DNA from: Pseudoxanthomonas japonensis | Lineage (GTDB): Bacteria > Pseudomonadota > Gammaproteobacteria > Xanthomonadales > Xanthomonadaceae | Direction of reading: 5' to 3' | DNA length: 64,000 bases | Assembly: GCF_010093445.1 (NCBI RefSeq) | Contig: NZ_PDWW01000012.1 | Span: 1-64,000 of the forward strand | In this document: in pieces, positions 39,529 to 47,949 of the stretch | How positions within the stretch are numbered: the first letter of the stretch is position 1 | How the letters are laid out: each line of letters begins with the position of its first letter | Notes under the pieces: model-generated | Told to the model about the DNA's origin: nothing | The model's database searches: none | What the model saw: only the letters and a program-made list of their open reading frames with translations | Translations under genes and position numbers: made by a program

Positions 39529-40569
39529 ATGACCGCCGACCGCATCATCGACTCCTCCGCCACCCGCGAAGACGACGCCATCGAAGCCAGCATCCGCCCC
39601 AAGCGGCTGGACGAATACCTGGGCCAGAAGCCGGTCCGCGAGCAGCTGGACATCTACATCCAGGCGGCGAAGGGACGCGGCGAGGCACTCGACCACGTGC
39701 TGATCTTCGGGCCGCCGGGGCTGGGCAAGACCACGCTGAGTCACGTGATCGCCAACGAGCTGGGCGTGAACCTGCGCGTGACCTCGGGCCCGGTGATCGA
39801 GAAGGCCGGCGACCTCGCCGCGCTGCTGACCAACCTGCAGCCGCACGACGTGCTGTTCGTCGACGAGATCCATCGCCTGTCGCCCGTGGTCGAGGAAGTG
39901 CTTTATCCGGCGATGGAAGACTTCCAGATCGACATCATGATCGGCGAAGGCCCGGCTGCGCGTTCGATCAAGCTGGACCTGCCGCCGTTCACCCTGATCG
40001 GCGCCACCACGCGCGCCGGCCTGCTGACCGCGCCGCTGCGCGACCGCTTCGGCATCGTGCAGCGCCTGGAGTTCTACTCGCCCGAGGAGCTCACCCGTAT
40101 CGTGCAGCGCTCGGCCCGCATCCTCGGCATGGACTGCGTGCCGGAAGGCGCCGCCGAAGTGGCGCGCCGCGCGCGCGGCACGCCTCGCATCGCCAACCGC
40201 CTGCTGCGGCGCGTGCGCGACTATGCCCAGGTCAAGGCCAACGGCCACATCGATGTCGACGTGGCGCGTGCCGCCATGCAGATGCTCAAGGTGGACCCGG
40301 AGGGCTTCGATGAGCTCGACCGCCGCATGCTGCGCACCATCATCGACAGCTTCGACGGCGGCCCGGTCGGCGTGGAGTCGCTGGCCGCGGCGCTCAGCGA
40401 AGAGCGCGGCACGCTGGAGGACGTGATCGAGCCCTACCTGATCCAGCAGGGCTTCCTGATCCGCACCGCGCGCGGACGCATGGCGACCCGCAAGGCCTAC
40501 CTGCACCTGGGGCTGACGCCGAAGGGCAGGGTGCCGGAATCGGGCGATGCATCGGGTGAGCTGTTCTGA
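39529..40569 (+). CDS. ruvB: Holliday-junction helicase RuvB
   Basis: A 346-residue AAA+ motor that drives branch migration with RuvA. Walker A is GPPGLGKTT near residue 61, Walker B is [10 protein letters not shown] near 108, sensor 1 is IGATTRAG and the arginine finger region is [10 protein letters not shown]-terminal winged helix covers about 260-335 ([31 protein letters not shown]). The start ATG at 39529 begins 36 bases after the kup stop. Length is typical (about 335-350). Confidence 0.98.
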   Translation: MTADRIIDSSATREDDAIEASIRPKRLDEYLGQKPVREQLDIYIQAAKGRGEALDHVLIFGPPGLGKTTLSHVIANELGVNLRVTSGPVIEKAGDLAALLTNLQPHDVLFVDEIHRLSPVVEEVLYPAMEDFQIDIMIGEGPAARSIKLDLPPFTLIGATTRAGLLTAPLRDRFGIVQRLEFYSPEELTRIVQRSARILGMDCVPEGAAEVARRARGTPRIANRLLRRVRDYAQVKANGHIDVDVARAAMQMLKVDPEGFDELDRRMLRTIIDSFDGGPVGVESLAAALSEERGTLEDVIEPYLIQQGFLIRTARGRMATRKAYLHLGLTPKGRVPESGDASGELF

Positions 40570-40647
40570 GCTCCACTGGTTACAGGTTGGTATGCACGAC
40601 ACCGTGCGGGAGCGCATGCTTTGACGACTGATTCGACGAGGATCGCC

Positions 40648-41076
40648 GTGGATACGGCTCCGTTCATCTTTCCGACACGCGTCTATTGGGAAGATACCGA
40701 CGCCGGTGGCGTGGTGTACCACGCGCAATACGTCGCTTTCCTGGAACGGACCCGTACCGAATGGTTGCGGGCCCGTGGCCACGCCCAGGAACGACTGCGC
40801 CAGACCCACGACCTGGTGTTCGCCGTCCGTTCGATGCGCCTGGATTTCCTGCGCCCCGCCCGGCTCGACGATCTGCTGCAGGTCAGTGCGCGCATCCACC
40901 AGTGCAAGCGGGCCAGCGTGGTCTTCGCCCAGTCCATCGAACGGGACGGCGAGGTCCTGCTGACGGCGGAGGTGAAGGTCGCAGCGCTCCGCGCGTCGAC
41001 GTTCAAACCCGTTGGGCTGCCCGACGCGTTGTACGAAGAGTTCCGCCGGCTCGAGTCCCCGGGCCAGCCGCTTTAA
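40648..41076 (+). CDS. ybgC: Acyl-CoA thioesterase YbgC (Tol-Pal cluster)
   Basis: A 142-residue hot-dog-fold thioesterase, first gene of the tol-pal cluster. The 4-hydroxybenzoyl-CoA thioesterase signature is clear: TRVYWEDTDAGGVVYHAQYVAFLERTRTEWLR, with the catalytic Asp of DTDAGG near residue 18. It hydrolyses acyl-CoA or acyl-ACP and is thought to touch phospholipid metabolism. The GTG at 40648 is chosen because GAGGA lies five bases before it and the length then fits the family; a TTG at 40621 would add nine residues. Its stop is 39 bases before tolQ. Confidence 0.93.
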   Translation: MDTAPFIFPTRVYWEDTDAGGVVYHAQYVAFLERTRTEWLRARGHAQERLRQTHDLVFAVRSMRLDFLRPARLDDLLQVSARIHQCKRASVVFAQSIERDGEVLLTAEVKVAALRASTFKPVGLPDALYEEFRRLESPGQPL

Positions 41077-41115
41077 CCCGACAAGCAACACGAACCGAGA
41101 TACGAGGAACGACGG

Positions 41116-41889
41116 ATGATCGCAACGCTGCTGGCCTTCCAGGAAGTCGTGACCGAGGCGCTGCCGCCCGAAGCGACGGCCACTGCGGCAGAGGCGGCCG
41201 CCGCCACCACGCACAGCGGAATCAACTACATCGACCTGATGCTCAAGGCCAGCCTGCCGGTGCAGCTGATCGTGCTGCTGCTGCTGGTTGGCTCGGTGAT
41301 CAGCTGGGTGATCATTTTCCGCAAGGGGCGCGTGTTCAAGACCGCGAACCGCGACGCCGACGAGTTCGAGGGTCGGTTCTGGTCCGGCGCCGAACTGCAC
41401 AAGCTGTATGCCGGTGCCGCCGACCGCAACCGCGTGGTTACCGGCCTGGAGGCGATCTTCGAAGCGGGCTTCCGCGAATTCACCCGCCTGCGCGACAAGC
41501 GTGGCCTCGATGGGCGTGCCCAGCTCGAAGGCGCGCAGCGCGCCATGCGCGTGACCTATACGCGCGAAGTCGATCAGCTGGAGCGCAACCTGGAACTGCT
41601 CGCCAACATCGGCTCGACCGCGCCTTACGTGGGCCTGGTCGGCACCGTGTTCGGCATCATGGTGACCATGCACGACATGCTCAACAGCGGCGAGCAGGCG
41701 GGCATCGCCGCCGTCGCGCCGGGCATCTCGGAAGCATTGTTCGCCACCGCCATCGGCCTGTTCGTCGCGATCCCGGCGGTGTGGGCCTACAACCGCTTCA
41801 CCACCCGCGTCGAGCGGCTGGCCGTGCGCTACGAGAGCTTCGCCGAAGAATTCAGCTCCATCCTGCAGCGCCAGAACGCGGCCGAGTAA
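41116..41889 (+). CDS. tolQ: Tol-Pal system proton channel subunit TolQ
   Basis: A 257-residue inner-membrane protein, homologous to ExbB and MotA, that forms the proton-driven motor with TolR. Three membrane helices are visible: about 48-70 (VQLIVLLLLVGSVISWVIIF), 160-185 (IGSTAPYVGLVGTVFGIM) and 195-220 (APGISEALFATAIGLFVAIPAVWAYN). The GLVGTVFGIM and ISEALFATAIGL stretches are family hallmarks. A GAGGA sequence precedes the ATG. The motor energises TolA during envelope constriction and outer-membrane lipid homeostasis. Confidence 0.96.
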   Translation: MIATLLAFQEVVTEALPPEATATAAEAAAATTHSGINYIDLMLKASLPVQLIVLLLLVGSVISWVIIFRKGRVFKTANRDADEFEGRFWSGAELHKLYAGAADRNRVVTGLEAIFEAGFREFTRLRDKRGLDGRAQLEGAQRAMRVTYTREVDQLERNLELLANIGSTAPYVGLVGTVFGIMVTMHDMLNSGEQAGIAAVAPGISEALFATAIGLFVAIPAVWAYNRFTTRVERLAVRYESFAEEFSSILQRQNAAE

Positions 41890-41901
41890 GCGGAGTTCCC
41901 C

Positions 41902-42345
41902 ATGGCCGGAAGCATCTTCCATCGCAAGCGGCGCAAGCTGAAGTCCGAGATCAACGTCGTGCCCTACATCGACGTGATGCTGGTGCTGCTGATCATCTTC
42001 ATGGTGACCGCGCCGCTGCTCACGCTGAGCGTGGACGTGAAGCTGCCGTCGTCCAACGCGAAGGCAGTGGAGACGCGCAACGAACCGGTCATCGTGGTCG
42101 CGTATCCGGACGGGCGCTTCGGCTTGAAGCTACCCGAAGCCAAGCAGCCTGAAGTGCTGGATGCGGCGACGCTGGAATCCCGCGTCGCGGCGATCCGTGC
42201 CGAGCAGGGCGACGAGCTGCGCATCATGGTGGCCGCCGAGGGATCCGCGCCCTACCAGAAGGTACTGGATGCGATGGACGTGCTGCGGCGGGCCAAGGTC
42301 GGCAATGTCAGCCTGATGACCAACGCGGGCGGCAATGCACGCTGA
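41902..42345 (+). CDS. tolR: Tol-Pal system subunit TolR
   Basis: A 147-residue inner-membrane protein with one N-terminal membrane helix (INVVPYIDVMLVLLIIFMVTAPLL, about 18-40), homologous to ExbD. The proton-carrying Asp of PYIDVMLVLL is present near residue 24. The periplasmic domain (about 45-147) is typical and ends in the dimerisation region. It starts 12 bases after tolQ and its last 11 bases overlap the tolA start. Confidence 0.95.
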   Translation: MAGSIFHRKRRKLKSEINVVPYIDVMLVLLIIFMVTAPLLTLSVDVKLPSSNAKAVETRNEPVIVVAYPDGRFGLKLPEAKQPEVLDAATLESRVAAIRAEQGDELRIMVAAEGSAPYQKVLDAMDVLRRAKVGNVSLMTNAGGNAR

Positions 42346-43372
42346 GGTGCTCCAGCGCCAGCGCCCCCCTGAAGAGGAAGGGCTTGGCCGGTCGGTGGGG
42401 TGGGCCATCGGCCTGCACCTGCTGCTGCTTGCGATCCTGCTGCTGTCGCCGTACTTCAAGTGGGACCGCGAGCGGCTGAATGCGGCTGGCTCGCAGTCGA
42501 TGGAGGCCACGCTCGATGTGTCCGCCGCCGACCAGCGCGCGGTCGAGCGCGCGCTCGATTTCCAGCCGGCGCCGATGCCCGAGCCCGTGCAGGAGCCGGC
42601 GCCCGAGGACACCATTCCGCCGCCGCAGCCGATCCCCGAGCCGAGGCCGCAGGATGCACCGGTCGAGCGGCAGGCGCAGGCCCAGGAACGCATCCCCGTG
42701 CCCGATACCGTGGATCAGGATGAAGCGCGCCGCGATGCGATTTCGCAGGAGAAGGCACGCCAGGAGCAGGAGGCCAAGCGGCGCCAGGAACAGATCGACC
42801 TGACCGAACGCAAGCGCCAGGAGCAGGCCGAGCAGCAGCGACGGCTGGCCGCCCAGCAGGAAGAGGACCGGCAGAAGCGCATCGCTGCCGAAGCCGCGCA
42901 GAAGGCCGAGGCCGACAAGAAGCGACTGGAGGAAATCCGTCGCCAGCGCGCCCAGGCGCAGCGGGAGCAGCAATTGGCCGAGCAGAAGCTGCGGCAACTG
43001 GCGGACGCACGTGCCCGGCAGGCGGCCAGCGCGGCGGCTTCCACATCGGCGCCCGCGACCGGCCCGGTCGGCAATGGCGGCACCGATGAAGACCTGCGCG
43101 GCCGCTATGCCGCCGCCATCCAGGAAGCGGTGCTGCGCCAGTGGACCCGCCCCGAATCGGTCGCCGTAGGTACCCGTTGCCGGGTGGTGATCCGCCAGTT
43201 GCCCGGTGGCGACGTGGTCAGCGCCGAAGTCCAGCCCGGCTGCGCCATGGACGCGGCGGGCCAGGATTCCATCGAGCGCGCGGTACTCAAGGCGCGGCCG
43301 CTGCCGTACCGCGGCTTCGAGTCGGTTTTCGCGCGGACCCTGACCCTCAATTTCGAGGCCAGGGACCGTTGA
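42335..43372 (+). CDS. tolA: Tol-Pal system spanning protein TolA
   Basis: A 345-residue protein that links the TolQR motor to TolB/Pal at the outer membrane. An N-terminal membrane helix lies near 25-45 (WAIGLHLLLLAILLLSPYF). A Pro-rich stretch (85-120) and a long charged helical region rich in Glu, Gln, Ala, Lys and Arg (about 130-225) form the periplasm-spanning stalk. A C-terminal globular domain (about 245-345: DLRGRYAAAIQEAVLRQWTRPESV, GTRCRVVIRQLPGGDV) has the two Cys usual in TolA-III. It overlaps tolR by 11 bases, so expression is coupled. Confidence 0.94.
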   Translation: MHAEVLQRQRPPEEEGLGRSVGWAIGLHLLLLAILLLSPYFKWDRERLNAAGSQSMEATLDVSAADQRAVERALDFQPAPMPEPVQEPAPEDTIPPPQPIPEPRPQDAPVERQAQAQERIPVPDTVDQDEARRDAISQEKARQEQEAKRRQEQIDLTERKRQEQAEQQRRLAAQQEEDRQKRIAAEAAQKAEADKKRLEEIRRQRAQAQREQQLAEQKLRQLADARARQAASAAASTSAPATGPVGNGGTDEDLRGRYAAAIQEAVLRQWTRPESVAVGTRCRVVIRQLPGGDVVSAEVQPGCAMDAAGQDSIERAVLKARPLPYRGFESVFARTLTLNFEARDR

Positions 43373-43473
43373 CTTCACGCGGCGTTTCGCTCCATTCCGT
43401 TCACAATTGTTAAAACGTTCACGCGGGGACTGGTATCCCTTTGCCGCCCCGCACAACCGCAGAGTCGTTGCCC

Positions 43474-44793
43474 ATGAAGAAACCGCTGCGCTGGTTCGCA
43501 TTGCTCCTGTTCACCCTCGTTCCGGCGCTGGCCTCCGCCCAGCAGCAGGGTCTGGAGATCGACATCATCGGCGGCAACGCCTCCGCCCTGCCGATCACGG
43601 TGGTGCCCATGCCCTACCAGGGCAGCGCCGCCGCGCCGCCGACCGACGTATCGGCCGTGGTGCGTGCCGATCTGGAGCGCTCGGGTGCTTTCCGTACGCT
43701 GCCGGAGGCCCGCATCACCGAACGTCCCACCCGCGGGGGCGAGATCCAGTACCCGACCTGGCAGGCCCTGCGCCAGGACTACATCGTGGTCGGCCGCGTG
43801 GTCGATGCTGGTGATGGCGGCTATCGCGTCGAGTACGAACTGTTCGACGTGGCGAAGCAGGAGCGCTTGCTCGGCCTGGCCATGACCGCACGCTCCAATG
43901 CGCTGCGTGACGTCGCCCACCAGATGGCCGACGCCATCTACGAGAAGATCCTCGGCGTACGCGGCGCTTTCTGGACCCGCATCGCGTACATCACTGCCGC
44001 CGGCACCGGCAAGGCGACGCGCTACGCGCTGATGGTGGCCGACTCCGATGGCTTCAACCCGCAGACCGTGGTGCGCTCGGCCGAGCCGCTGCTGTCGCCG
44101 TCGTGGAGCCCGGATGGTCGCAAGCTGGCCTACGTGAGCTTCGAAAGTGGCAATTCGGCGATCTACATCCAGGACATCTCCACCGGTGCACGCGAGAAGA
44201 TCGCCAGCTTCCGTGGCATCAATGGCGCGCCCTCGTTCTCGCCCGACGGTCGCCAGCTGGCGCTGACCCTGTCGCGCAGCGGCAACCCGGAGATCTACGT
44301 GATGGACCTGGGCAGCCGTTCGCTGCGCCAGCTGACCACCACGTCCGCCATCGACACCGAGCCGGTGTGGAGCCCGGACGGTGGCAGCATCTACTTCACC
44401 TCGGATCGTGGCGGTCGCCCGCAGATCTACCGCGTGCCGGCCAGCGGGGGCAGCGCCAGCCGGGTGACCTTCGAAGGCAACTACAACGCCACTGCCAGCA
44501 TCGGCTTTGACGGCAAGAAGATCGCGGTGGTGCAGGGCAGCGGCAACAACTACCGGATCGCGCTGATGGACACCAGCCTGGGCGGCGCACGCTGGACCTC
44601 GTTGTCGCCGGGCTCGCTGGACGAGTCCCCCAGCTTCGCGCCGAACGCCAGCATGGTGCTGTATGCCGCGCGGGAAGGCGGAAGGGGCGTGCTGTACGCC
44701 ATTTCCGCAGACGCGCGCGTGCGCCAGCGCCTGGTCGTGGCCAATGCGGACGTGCGCGAGCCGGCGTGGTCGCCCTACCGCACCCAGCGTTAA
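43474..44793 (+). CDS. tolB: Tol-Pal periplasmic protein TolB
   Basis: A 439-residue periplasmic protein with a signal peptide (MKKPLRWFALLLFTLVPALASAQ). The N-terminal domain (about 30-165) contacts TolA, and the C-terminal six-bladed beta-propeller binds Pal. Propeller repeats show as PSWSPDGRKLAYVS, PSFSPDGRQLALTLS, PVWSPDGGSIYFTSD and later variants. The ATG at 43474 begins the export signal; a TTG 33 bases upstream is in frame but not needed. It follows tolA by about 100 bases. Confidence 0.96.
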   Translation: MKKPLRWFALLLFTLVPALASAQQQGLEIDIIGGNASALPITVVPMPYQGSAAAPPTDVSAVVRADLERSGAFRTLPEARITERPTRGGEIQYPTWQALRQDYIVVGRVVDAGDGGYRVEYELFDVAKQERLLGLAMTARSNALRDVAHQMADAIYEKILGVRGAFWTRIAYITAAGTGKATRYALMVADSDGFNPQTVVRSAEPLLSPSWSPDGRKLAYVSFESGNSAIYIQDISTGAREKIASFRGINGAPSFSPDGRQLALTLSRSGNPEIYVMDLGSRSLRQLTTTSAIDTEPVWSPDGGSIYFTSDRGGRPQIYRVPASGGSASRVTFEGNYNATASIGFDGKKIAVVQGSGNNYRIALMDTSLGGARWTSLSPGSLDESPSFAPNASMVLYAAREGGRGVLYAISADARVRQRLVVANADVREPAWSPYRTQR

Positions 44794-44858
44794 TTTTGTG
44801 TCTACAATGTGACTCCCGGTTCCACCGATCCCCCGTTCAAACGACGCAAGGAATGACC

Positions 44859-45374
44859 ATGAACAACACCACCCGTGTTCTGCTGCTCTCCATGATGTCC
44901 GTGGCCGTGCTGGCTGGCTGCAAAAAGGCCGTCAAGCCCGAAGCTCCGGCCGACACCACGACGACCACCCCGACCACCCCGACGGGCCCGACCACGTCCG
45001 GCGTGTACGGTCCGAACGATCTGGACACCGATGCCTGCCTGCGCCAGCGCGTGGTGTACTTCGACCTGGACCAGGACGCCCTGAAGCCGGAGTTCCAGGC
45101 CATCATGGGATGCCACGCCAAGTACCTGCGTGACCGTCCGTCCTCGCGCATCACGCTGGAAGGCCACGCAGACGAGCGCGGCAGCCGCGAGTACAACCTG
45201 GGCCTGGGCGAGCGCCGCGGCAACGCCGTGAATTCGGCCCTGCAGGCCAGCGGTGGTTCGGCCAGCCAGCTGACCGTGGTCAGCTACGGCGAAGAGCGTC
45301 CGGTCTGCACCGATTCCAGCGAGTCCTGCTGGTCGCAGAACCGTCGCGTCGAGATCGTCTACACGGCCAAGTAA
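44859..45374 (+). CDS. pal: Peptidoglycan-associated lipoprotein Pal
   Basis: A 171-residue outer-membrane lipoprotein. The lipobox AVLAGC puts the lipidated Cys at residue 21. A Thr/Pro linker follows (35-55), then an OmpA-type peptidoglycan-binding domain (about 65-171) with YFDLDQDALKPEF, LEGHADERGSREYNLGLGERR and SYGEERPVC. The second of two nearby ATG codons (44859) is preferred because AAGGA lies six bases before it and directly abuts the first (44853). A TACAAT at 44803-44808, inside the gap after tolB, may be a -10 for pal alone, without a convincing -35. Confidence 0.96.
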   Translation: MNNTTRVLLLSMMSVAVLAGCKKAVKPEAPADTTTTTPTTPTGPTTSGVYGPNDLDTDACLRQRVVYFDLDQDALKPEFQAIMGCHAKYLRDRPSSRITLEGHADERGSREYNLGLGERRGNAVNSALQASGGSASQLTVVSYGEERPVCTDSSESCWSQNRRVEIVYTAK

Positions 45375-45386
45375 GCCGTCGTCACG

Positions 45387-46208
45387 ATGATCGCGAAGAA
45401 GACGTACCTGCTGGTCCTGGCGGCGGCCCTCGTGGCCGCCGCTCCCGCGCATGCGCAACGCGTCAGCCTGGCCGATCGCGTGGCCGCGCTGGAGGCGAAG
45501 GCCAACAACCCGCAGCAGAACCTGGATCTGCTCAACCGCGTCACTCAACAGGAAGCCGAACTGCGCAACCTGCGTGCGCAGGTCGAGCAACTGCAGCACG
45601 AGAACGAGCAGCTCAAGCAGCGCGGTCGCGACCAGTACCTCGATCTGGACGGTCGCCTCAACCGTCTGGAAGGCGGTGCCGTACCGGCCCCGGCCGGCAC
45701 GCCGGCCACTGCTCCCCCGCTGGGCAATGCGCCGGCCACTGCACCGGCGCCAGTCGACGCCGCGATGGCTGAGGCAGCGCCCAGCGTCCATGGCGACATG
45801 GGCGCGCTGTCCGCCGCCGGCGACGAACGCACCGCCTACAACGTCGCCTTCGACCGGCTGAAGGCCGGCGAATACGCCGATGCGGCACAGCTGTTCACCA
45901 GCTTCCTGCAGCTCTATCCCGGCGGCGTGTATGCGCCCAACGCGCTGTATTGGCTGGGCGAGAGCTATTACGTCACCCAGAATTACGCGCTGGCCGCGGA
46001 CCAGTTCCGCGCATTGCTGGCGCAGTACCCGACCCACGACAAGGCGTCCGGCGCCCTGCTGAAGATCGGCCTGTGCGACTACGGACTGGGCAAGCTGCCC
46101 GAGGCCGAGCGCACCCTGGGCGAAGTCATTGCCAAGTACCCGGGCACCGACGTTGCCCGCACGGCCGACGACCGCCTGCGCGCCATCCAGCTCGGCCGCC
46201 TGCGCTGA
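45387..46208 (+). CDS. cpoB: Tol-Pal coordinator CpoB (YbgF)
   Basis: A 273-residue periplasmic protein that coordinates peptidoglycan synthesis with Tol-Pal constriction. A signal peptide (IAKKTYLLVLAAALVAAAPAHAQ) is followed by a coiled coil (about 25-85, VAALEAKANNPQQNLDLLNRVTQQEAEL) that mediates trimerisation, an Ala/Pro linker, and a TPR domain (about 145-270: AYNVAFDRLKAGEYADAAQLFTSFLQLYPGG and two further repeats). It starts 12 bases after pal. This completes the ybgC-tolQRAB-pal-cpoB cluster. Confidence 0.94.
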   Translation: MIAKKTYLLVLAAALVAAAPAHAQRVSLADRVAALEAKANNPQQNLDLLNRVTQQEAELRNLRAQVEQLQHENEQLKQRGRDQYLDLDGRLNRLEGGAVPAPAGTPATAPPLGNAPATAPAPVDAAMAEAAPSVHGDMGALSAAGDERTAYNVAFDRLKAGEYADAAQLFTSFLQLYPGGVYAPNALYWLGESYYVTQNYALAADQFRALLAQYPTHDKASGALLKIGLCDYGLGKLPEAERTLGEVIAKYPGTDVARTADDRLRAIQLGRLR

Positions 46209-46270
46209 GCCGCCTTCGTCCGGCCCCCATGGCCGGATGACGGGTCGCCAGGGCGTATCATGCGCACCCC

Positions 46271-46954
46271 ATGAATGACGCCGCCCGCCCCAGCGAAATC
46301 GTCCAGTCCCCGCTGGAACGTCTCAAGATCACCGAGATCTTCCTGTCCTTGCAGGGCGAGGCGAATGCGGTCGGCTGGCCCACGGTCTTCGTCCGCCTGA
46401 CCGGCTGCCCGCTGCGCTGCCAGTACTGCGACACCGCCTACGCCTTCCATGGCGGCGAGTGGCGCGAGATCGACGACCTCGTGGCCGAGGTCGTCGCCTA
46501 CGGCGTCCGCCACGTCTGCGTCACCGGTGGCGAACCGCTGTCGCAGAAGCGTTGCCTGCTGCTGCTGCGAAAGCTGTGCGATGCCGGCCTCGATGTGTCG
46601 CTGGAGACCTCGGGCGCGATCGACATCGCCGATGTCGATCCGCGCGTGTCGCGCGTGGTCGACCTGAAGACACCGGGCTCCAACGAGATGGCGCGCAACC
46701 GGCTGGAGAACCTGCCCCTGCTCACCGCGCGCGACCAGGTGAAGTTCGTGCTGTGTGGGCGCGCCGACTACGAATGGGCACGCGACATGCTCGCCGAGCA
46801 TAGGTTGGCCGAGCGTTGCGACGTGCTGTTCTCGCCCAGCAAGTCCGAACTGTCGCCACGCGAGCTGGCCGACTGGATCGTCGAGGACCGCCTGCCGGTG
46901 CGCTTCCAGATGCAGTTGCACAAGCTGTTGTGGAACGACGAGCCGGGGAGGTGA
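46271..46954 (+). CDS. queE: 7-carboxy-7-deazaguanine synthase QueE
   Basis: A 227-residue radical-SAM enzyme that makes 7-carboxy-7-deazaguanine, the second pterin-to-deazaguanine step of queuosine biosynthesis. The [4Fe-4S] ligands are Cys46, Cys50 and Cys53 in LTGCPLRCQYCDT. VTGGEPLSQ and LETSGAIDI are the usual SAM-binding stretches. Length is typical. It lies 62 bases after cpoB and 112 before queC, its next partner in the pathway, which takes its product. Confidence 0.95.
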   Translation: MNDAARPSEIVQSPLERLKITEIFLSLQGEANAVGWPTVFVRLTGCPLRCQYCDTAYAFHGGEWREIDDLVAEVVAYGVRHVCVTGGEPLSQKRCLLLLRKLCDAGLDVSLETSGAIDIADVDPRVSRVVDLKTPGSNEMARNRLENLPLLTARDQVKFVLCGRADYEWARDMLAEHRLAERCDVLFSPSKSELSPRELADWIVEDRLPVRFQMQLHKLLWNDEPGR

Positions 46955-46973
46955 GGCAGTGATTGGTCATTGG

Positions 46974-47056
46974 TGATTCGTGATTCGGAGAATCGGTCTT
47001 CATTGGCCGAATCACGAATCACGAATCACGAATCACGAATCACGAATCACGAATCA
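46974..47056. repeat. 7-bp tandem array (CGAATCA) between queE and queC
   Basis: Seven perfect tandem copies of CGAATCA fill 47008-47056. Two copies of the complement TGATTCG stand at 46974-46987, so a stem can form across about 20 bases. The array ends 10 bases before the queC ATG and displaces any Shine-Dalgarno sequence. Seven is not a multiple of three, so a change in copy number would shift any frame read across it. Confidence 0.93.
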
Positions 47057-47066
47057 CGACTATCCA

Positions 47067-47732
47067 ATGAAAAACGCTGTCGTCCTCCTGTCCGGAGGCA
47101 TGGACTCCGCCGTCGTCGTCGCCATCGCCCGCGAGCAGGGCTTCGCCGTGCATGCGCTCAGCGTGCGCTACGGCCAGCGGCACACCTCCGAGCTCGATGC
47201 CGCCGCGCGCGTCGCCACCACGCTGGGTGCTGCCGCGCACAAGACCGTGCACGTGGACCTGCGCAGCATCGGCGGCTCCGCGCTGACCGACGACATCGAC
47301 GTGCCGGAAGCCGGTGGGCCGGGCATCCCGGTGACCTACGTGCCGGCGCGCAACACCATCATGCTGTCGGTGGCGCTCGGCTGGGCCGAGGTGCTGGGCG
47401 CGAACGACATCTTCTGCGGCGTCAACGCGGTGGACTACTCGGGGTATCCGGATTGCCGGCCCGAGTTCATCGAAGCGTTCGAGAAACTCGCCAACGTGGC
47501 GACCAAGGCCGGCGTGGAAGGCGCGGGCCTGCGCATCCAGGCGCCGCTGCTGCACATGAGCAAGGCCGACATCGTGCGTGAGGGCGTGCGCCTGGGCGTC
47601 GATTTCGCGCAGACCGTCTCCTGCTACCAGGCCGACGCGGAAGGCCGCGCCTGCGGCCACTGCGATGCCTGCCGCCTGCGCGCGGCCGGCTTCGCCGACG
47701 CCGGCGTGCCGGACCCCACGCACTACGTGTGA
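47067..47732 (+). CDS. queC: 7-cyano-7-deazaguanine synthase QueC
   Basis: A 221-residue ATP-dependent enzyme that turns 7-carboxy-7-deazaguanine into preQ0. The PP-loop SGGMDS lies at residues 9-14. [10 protein letters not shown] and [17 protein letters not shown] are typical, and the zinc ligands are the Cys of CYQ...CGHCDAC near 190-207. The ATG at 47067 is set by the family N-terminus ([13 protein letters not shown]). No Shine-Dalgarno sequence precedes it; instead a 7-bp array ends 10 bases upstream. An in-frame GTG at 46980 would read through the repeats. Confidence 0.95.
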   Translation: MKNAVVLLSGGMDSAVVVAIAREQGFAVHALSVRYGQRHTSELDAAARVATTLGAAAHKTVHVDLRSIGGSALTDDIDVPEAGGPGIPVTYVPARNTIMLSVALGWAEVLGANDIFCGVNAVDYSGYPDCRPEFIEAFEKLANVATKAGVEGAGLRIQAPLLHMSKADIVREGVRLGVDFAQTVSCYQADAEGRACGHCDACRLRAAGFADAGVPDPTHYV

Positions 47733-47767
47733 GCCGGTCGGATTTCGCCCCTTTGCGGACGATGCGC

Positions 47768-47773
47768 TAGAAT
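47768..47773 (+). promoter_or_regulatory. Candidate -10 box of the tRNA-Lys gene
   Basis: TAGAAT lies 33 bases before the tRNA and is followed by a GC-rich discriminator (GCGCGTCCCGG), as in stable-RNA promoters under stringent control. The -35 partner is unclear; TTTCGC at 47743-47748 would have 19-base spacing. Confidence 0.35.
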
Positions 47774-47806
47774 GCGCGTCCCGGTGCAAGGCCGGGATGC
47801 GTTTCC

Positions 47807-47882
47807 GGGCCGTTAGCTCAGTCGGTAGAGCAGAAGACTTTTAATCTTTTGGTCGAAGGTTCGAATCCTTCACGGCCCACCA
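47807..47882 (+). tRNA. tRNA-Lys (anticodon TTT)
   Basis: A complete 76-base tRNA. The acceptor stem GGGCCGT pairs with ACGGCCC, followed by discriminator A and an encoded CCA (47880-47882). The D arm is GCTC...GAGC, the anticodon stem GAAGA/TCTTT encloses loop CTTTTAA with anticodon TTT, and the T arm GAAGG-TTCGAAT-CCTTC is regular. A TTT anticodon with A37 fits lysine. It follows queC, as in related genomes. Confidence 0.98.
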
Positions 47883-47949
47883 CGCACATCCCGCCGACGC
47901 GCCATGACTGCGCTGCGTTCGCGTCGGCGCCCGGCAGGGAATCCCACGA

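Noticed and set aside
37477-41922. A 1481-codon open frame on the minus strand antisense to ruvA-kup-ruvB-tolQ
   Set aside because: It mirrors the third-codon GC bias of well-identified genes on the other strand, has no recognisable domain, and is rich in Arg, His, Gln and Ala as expected from an antisense frame in GC-rich DNA.
47008-47056. CRISPR or coding repeat at the CGAATCA array
   Set aside because: The unit is only 7 bases, without spacers; reading it as peptide (NHESRIT) is a by-product of the repeat.
46955-47066. preQ1 riboswitch before queC
   Set aside because: The leader is taken up by the 7-bp repeat; there is no preQ1 aptamer-like hairpin with an A-rich tail.
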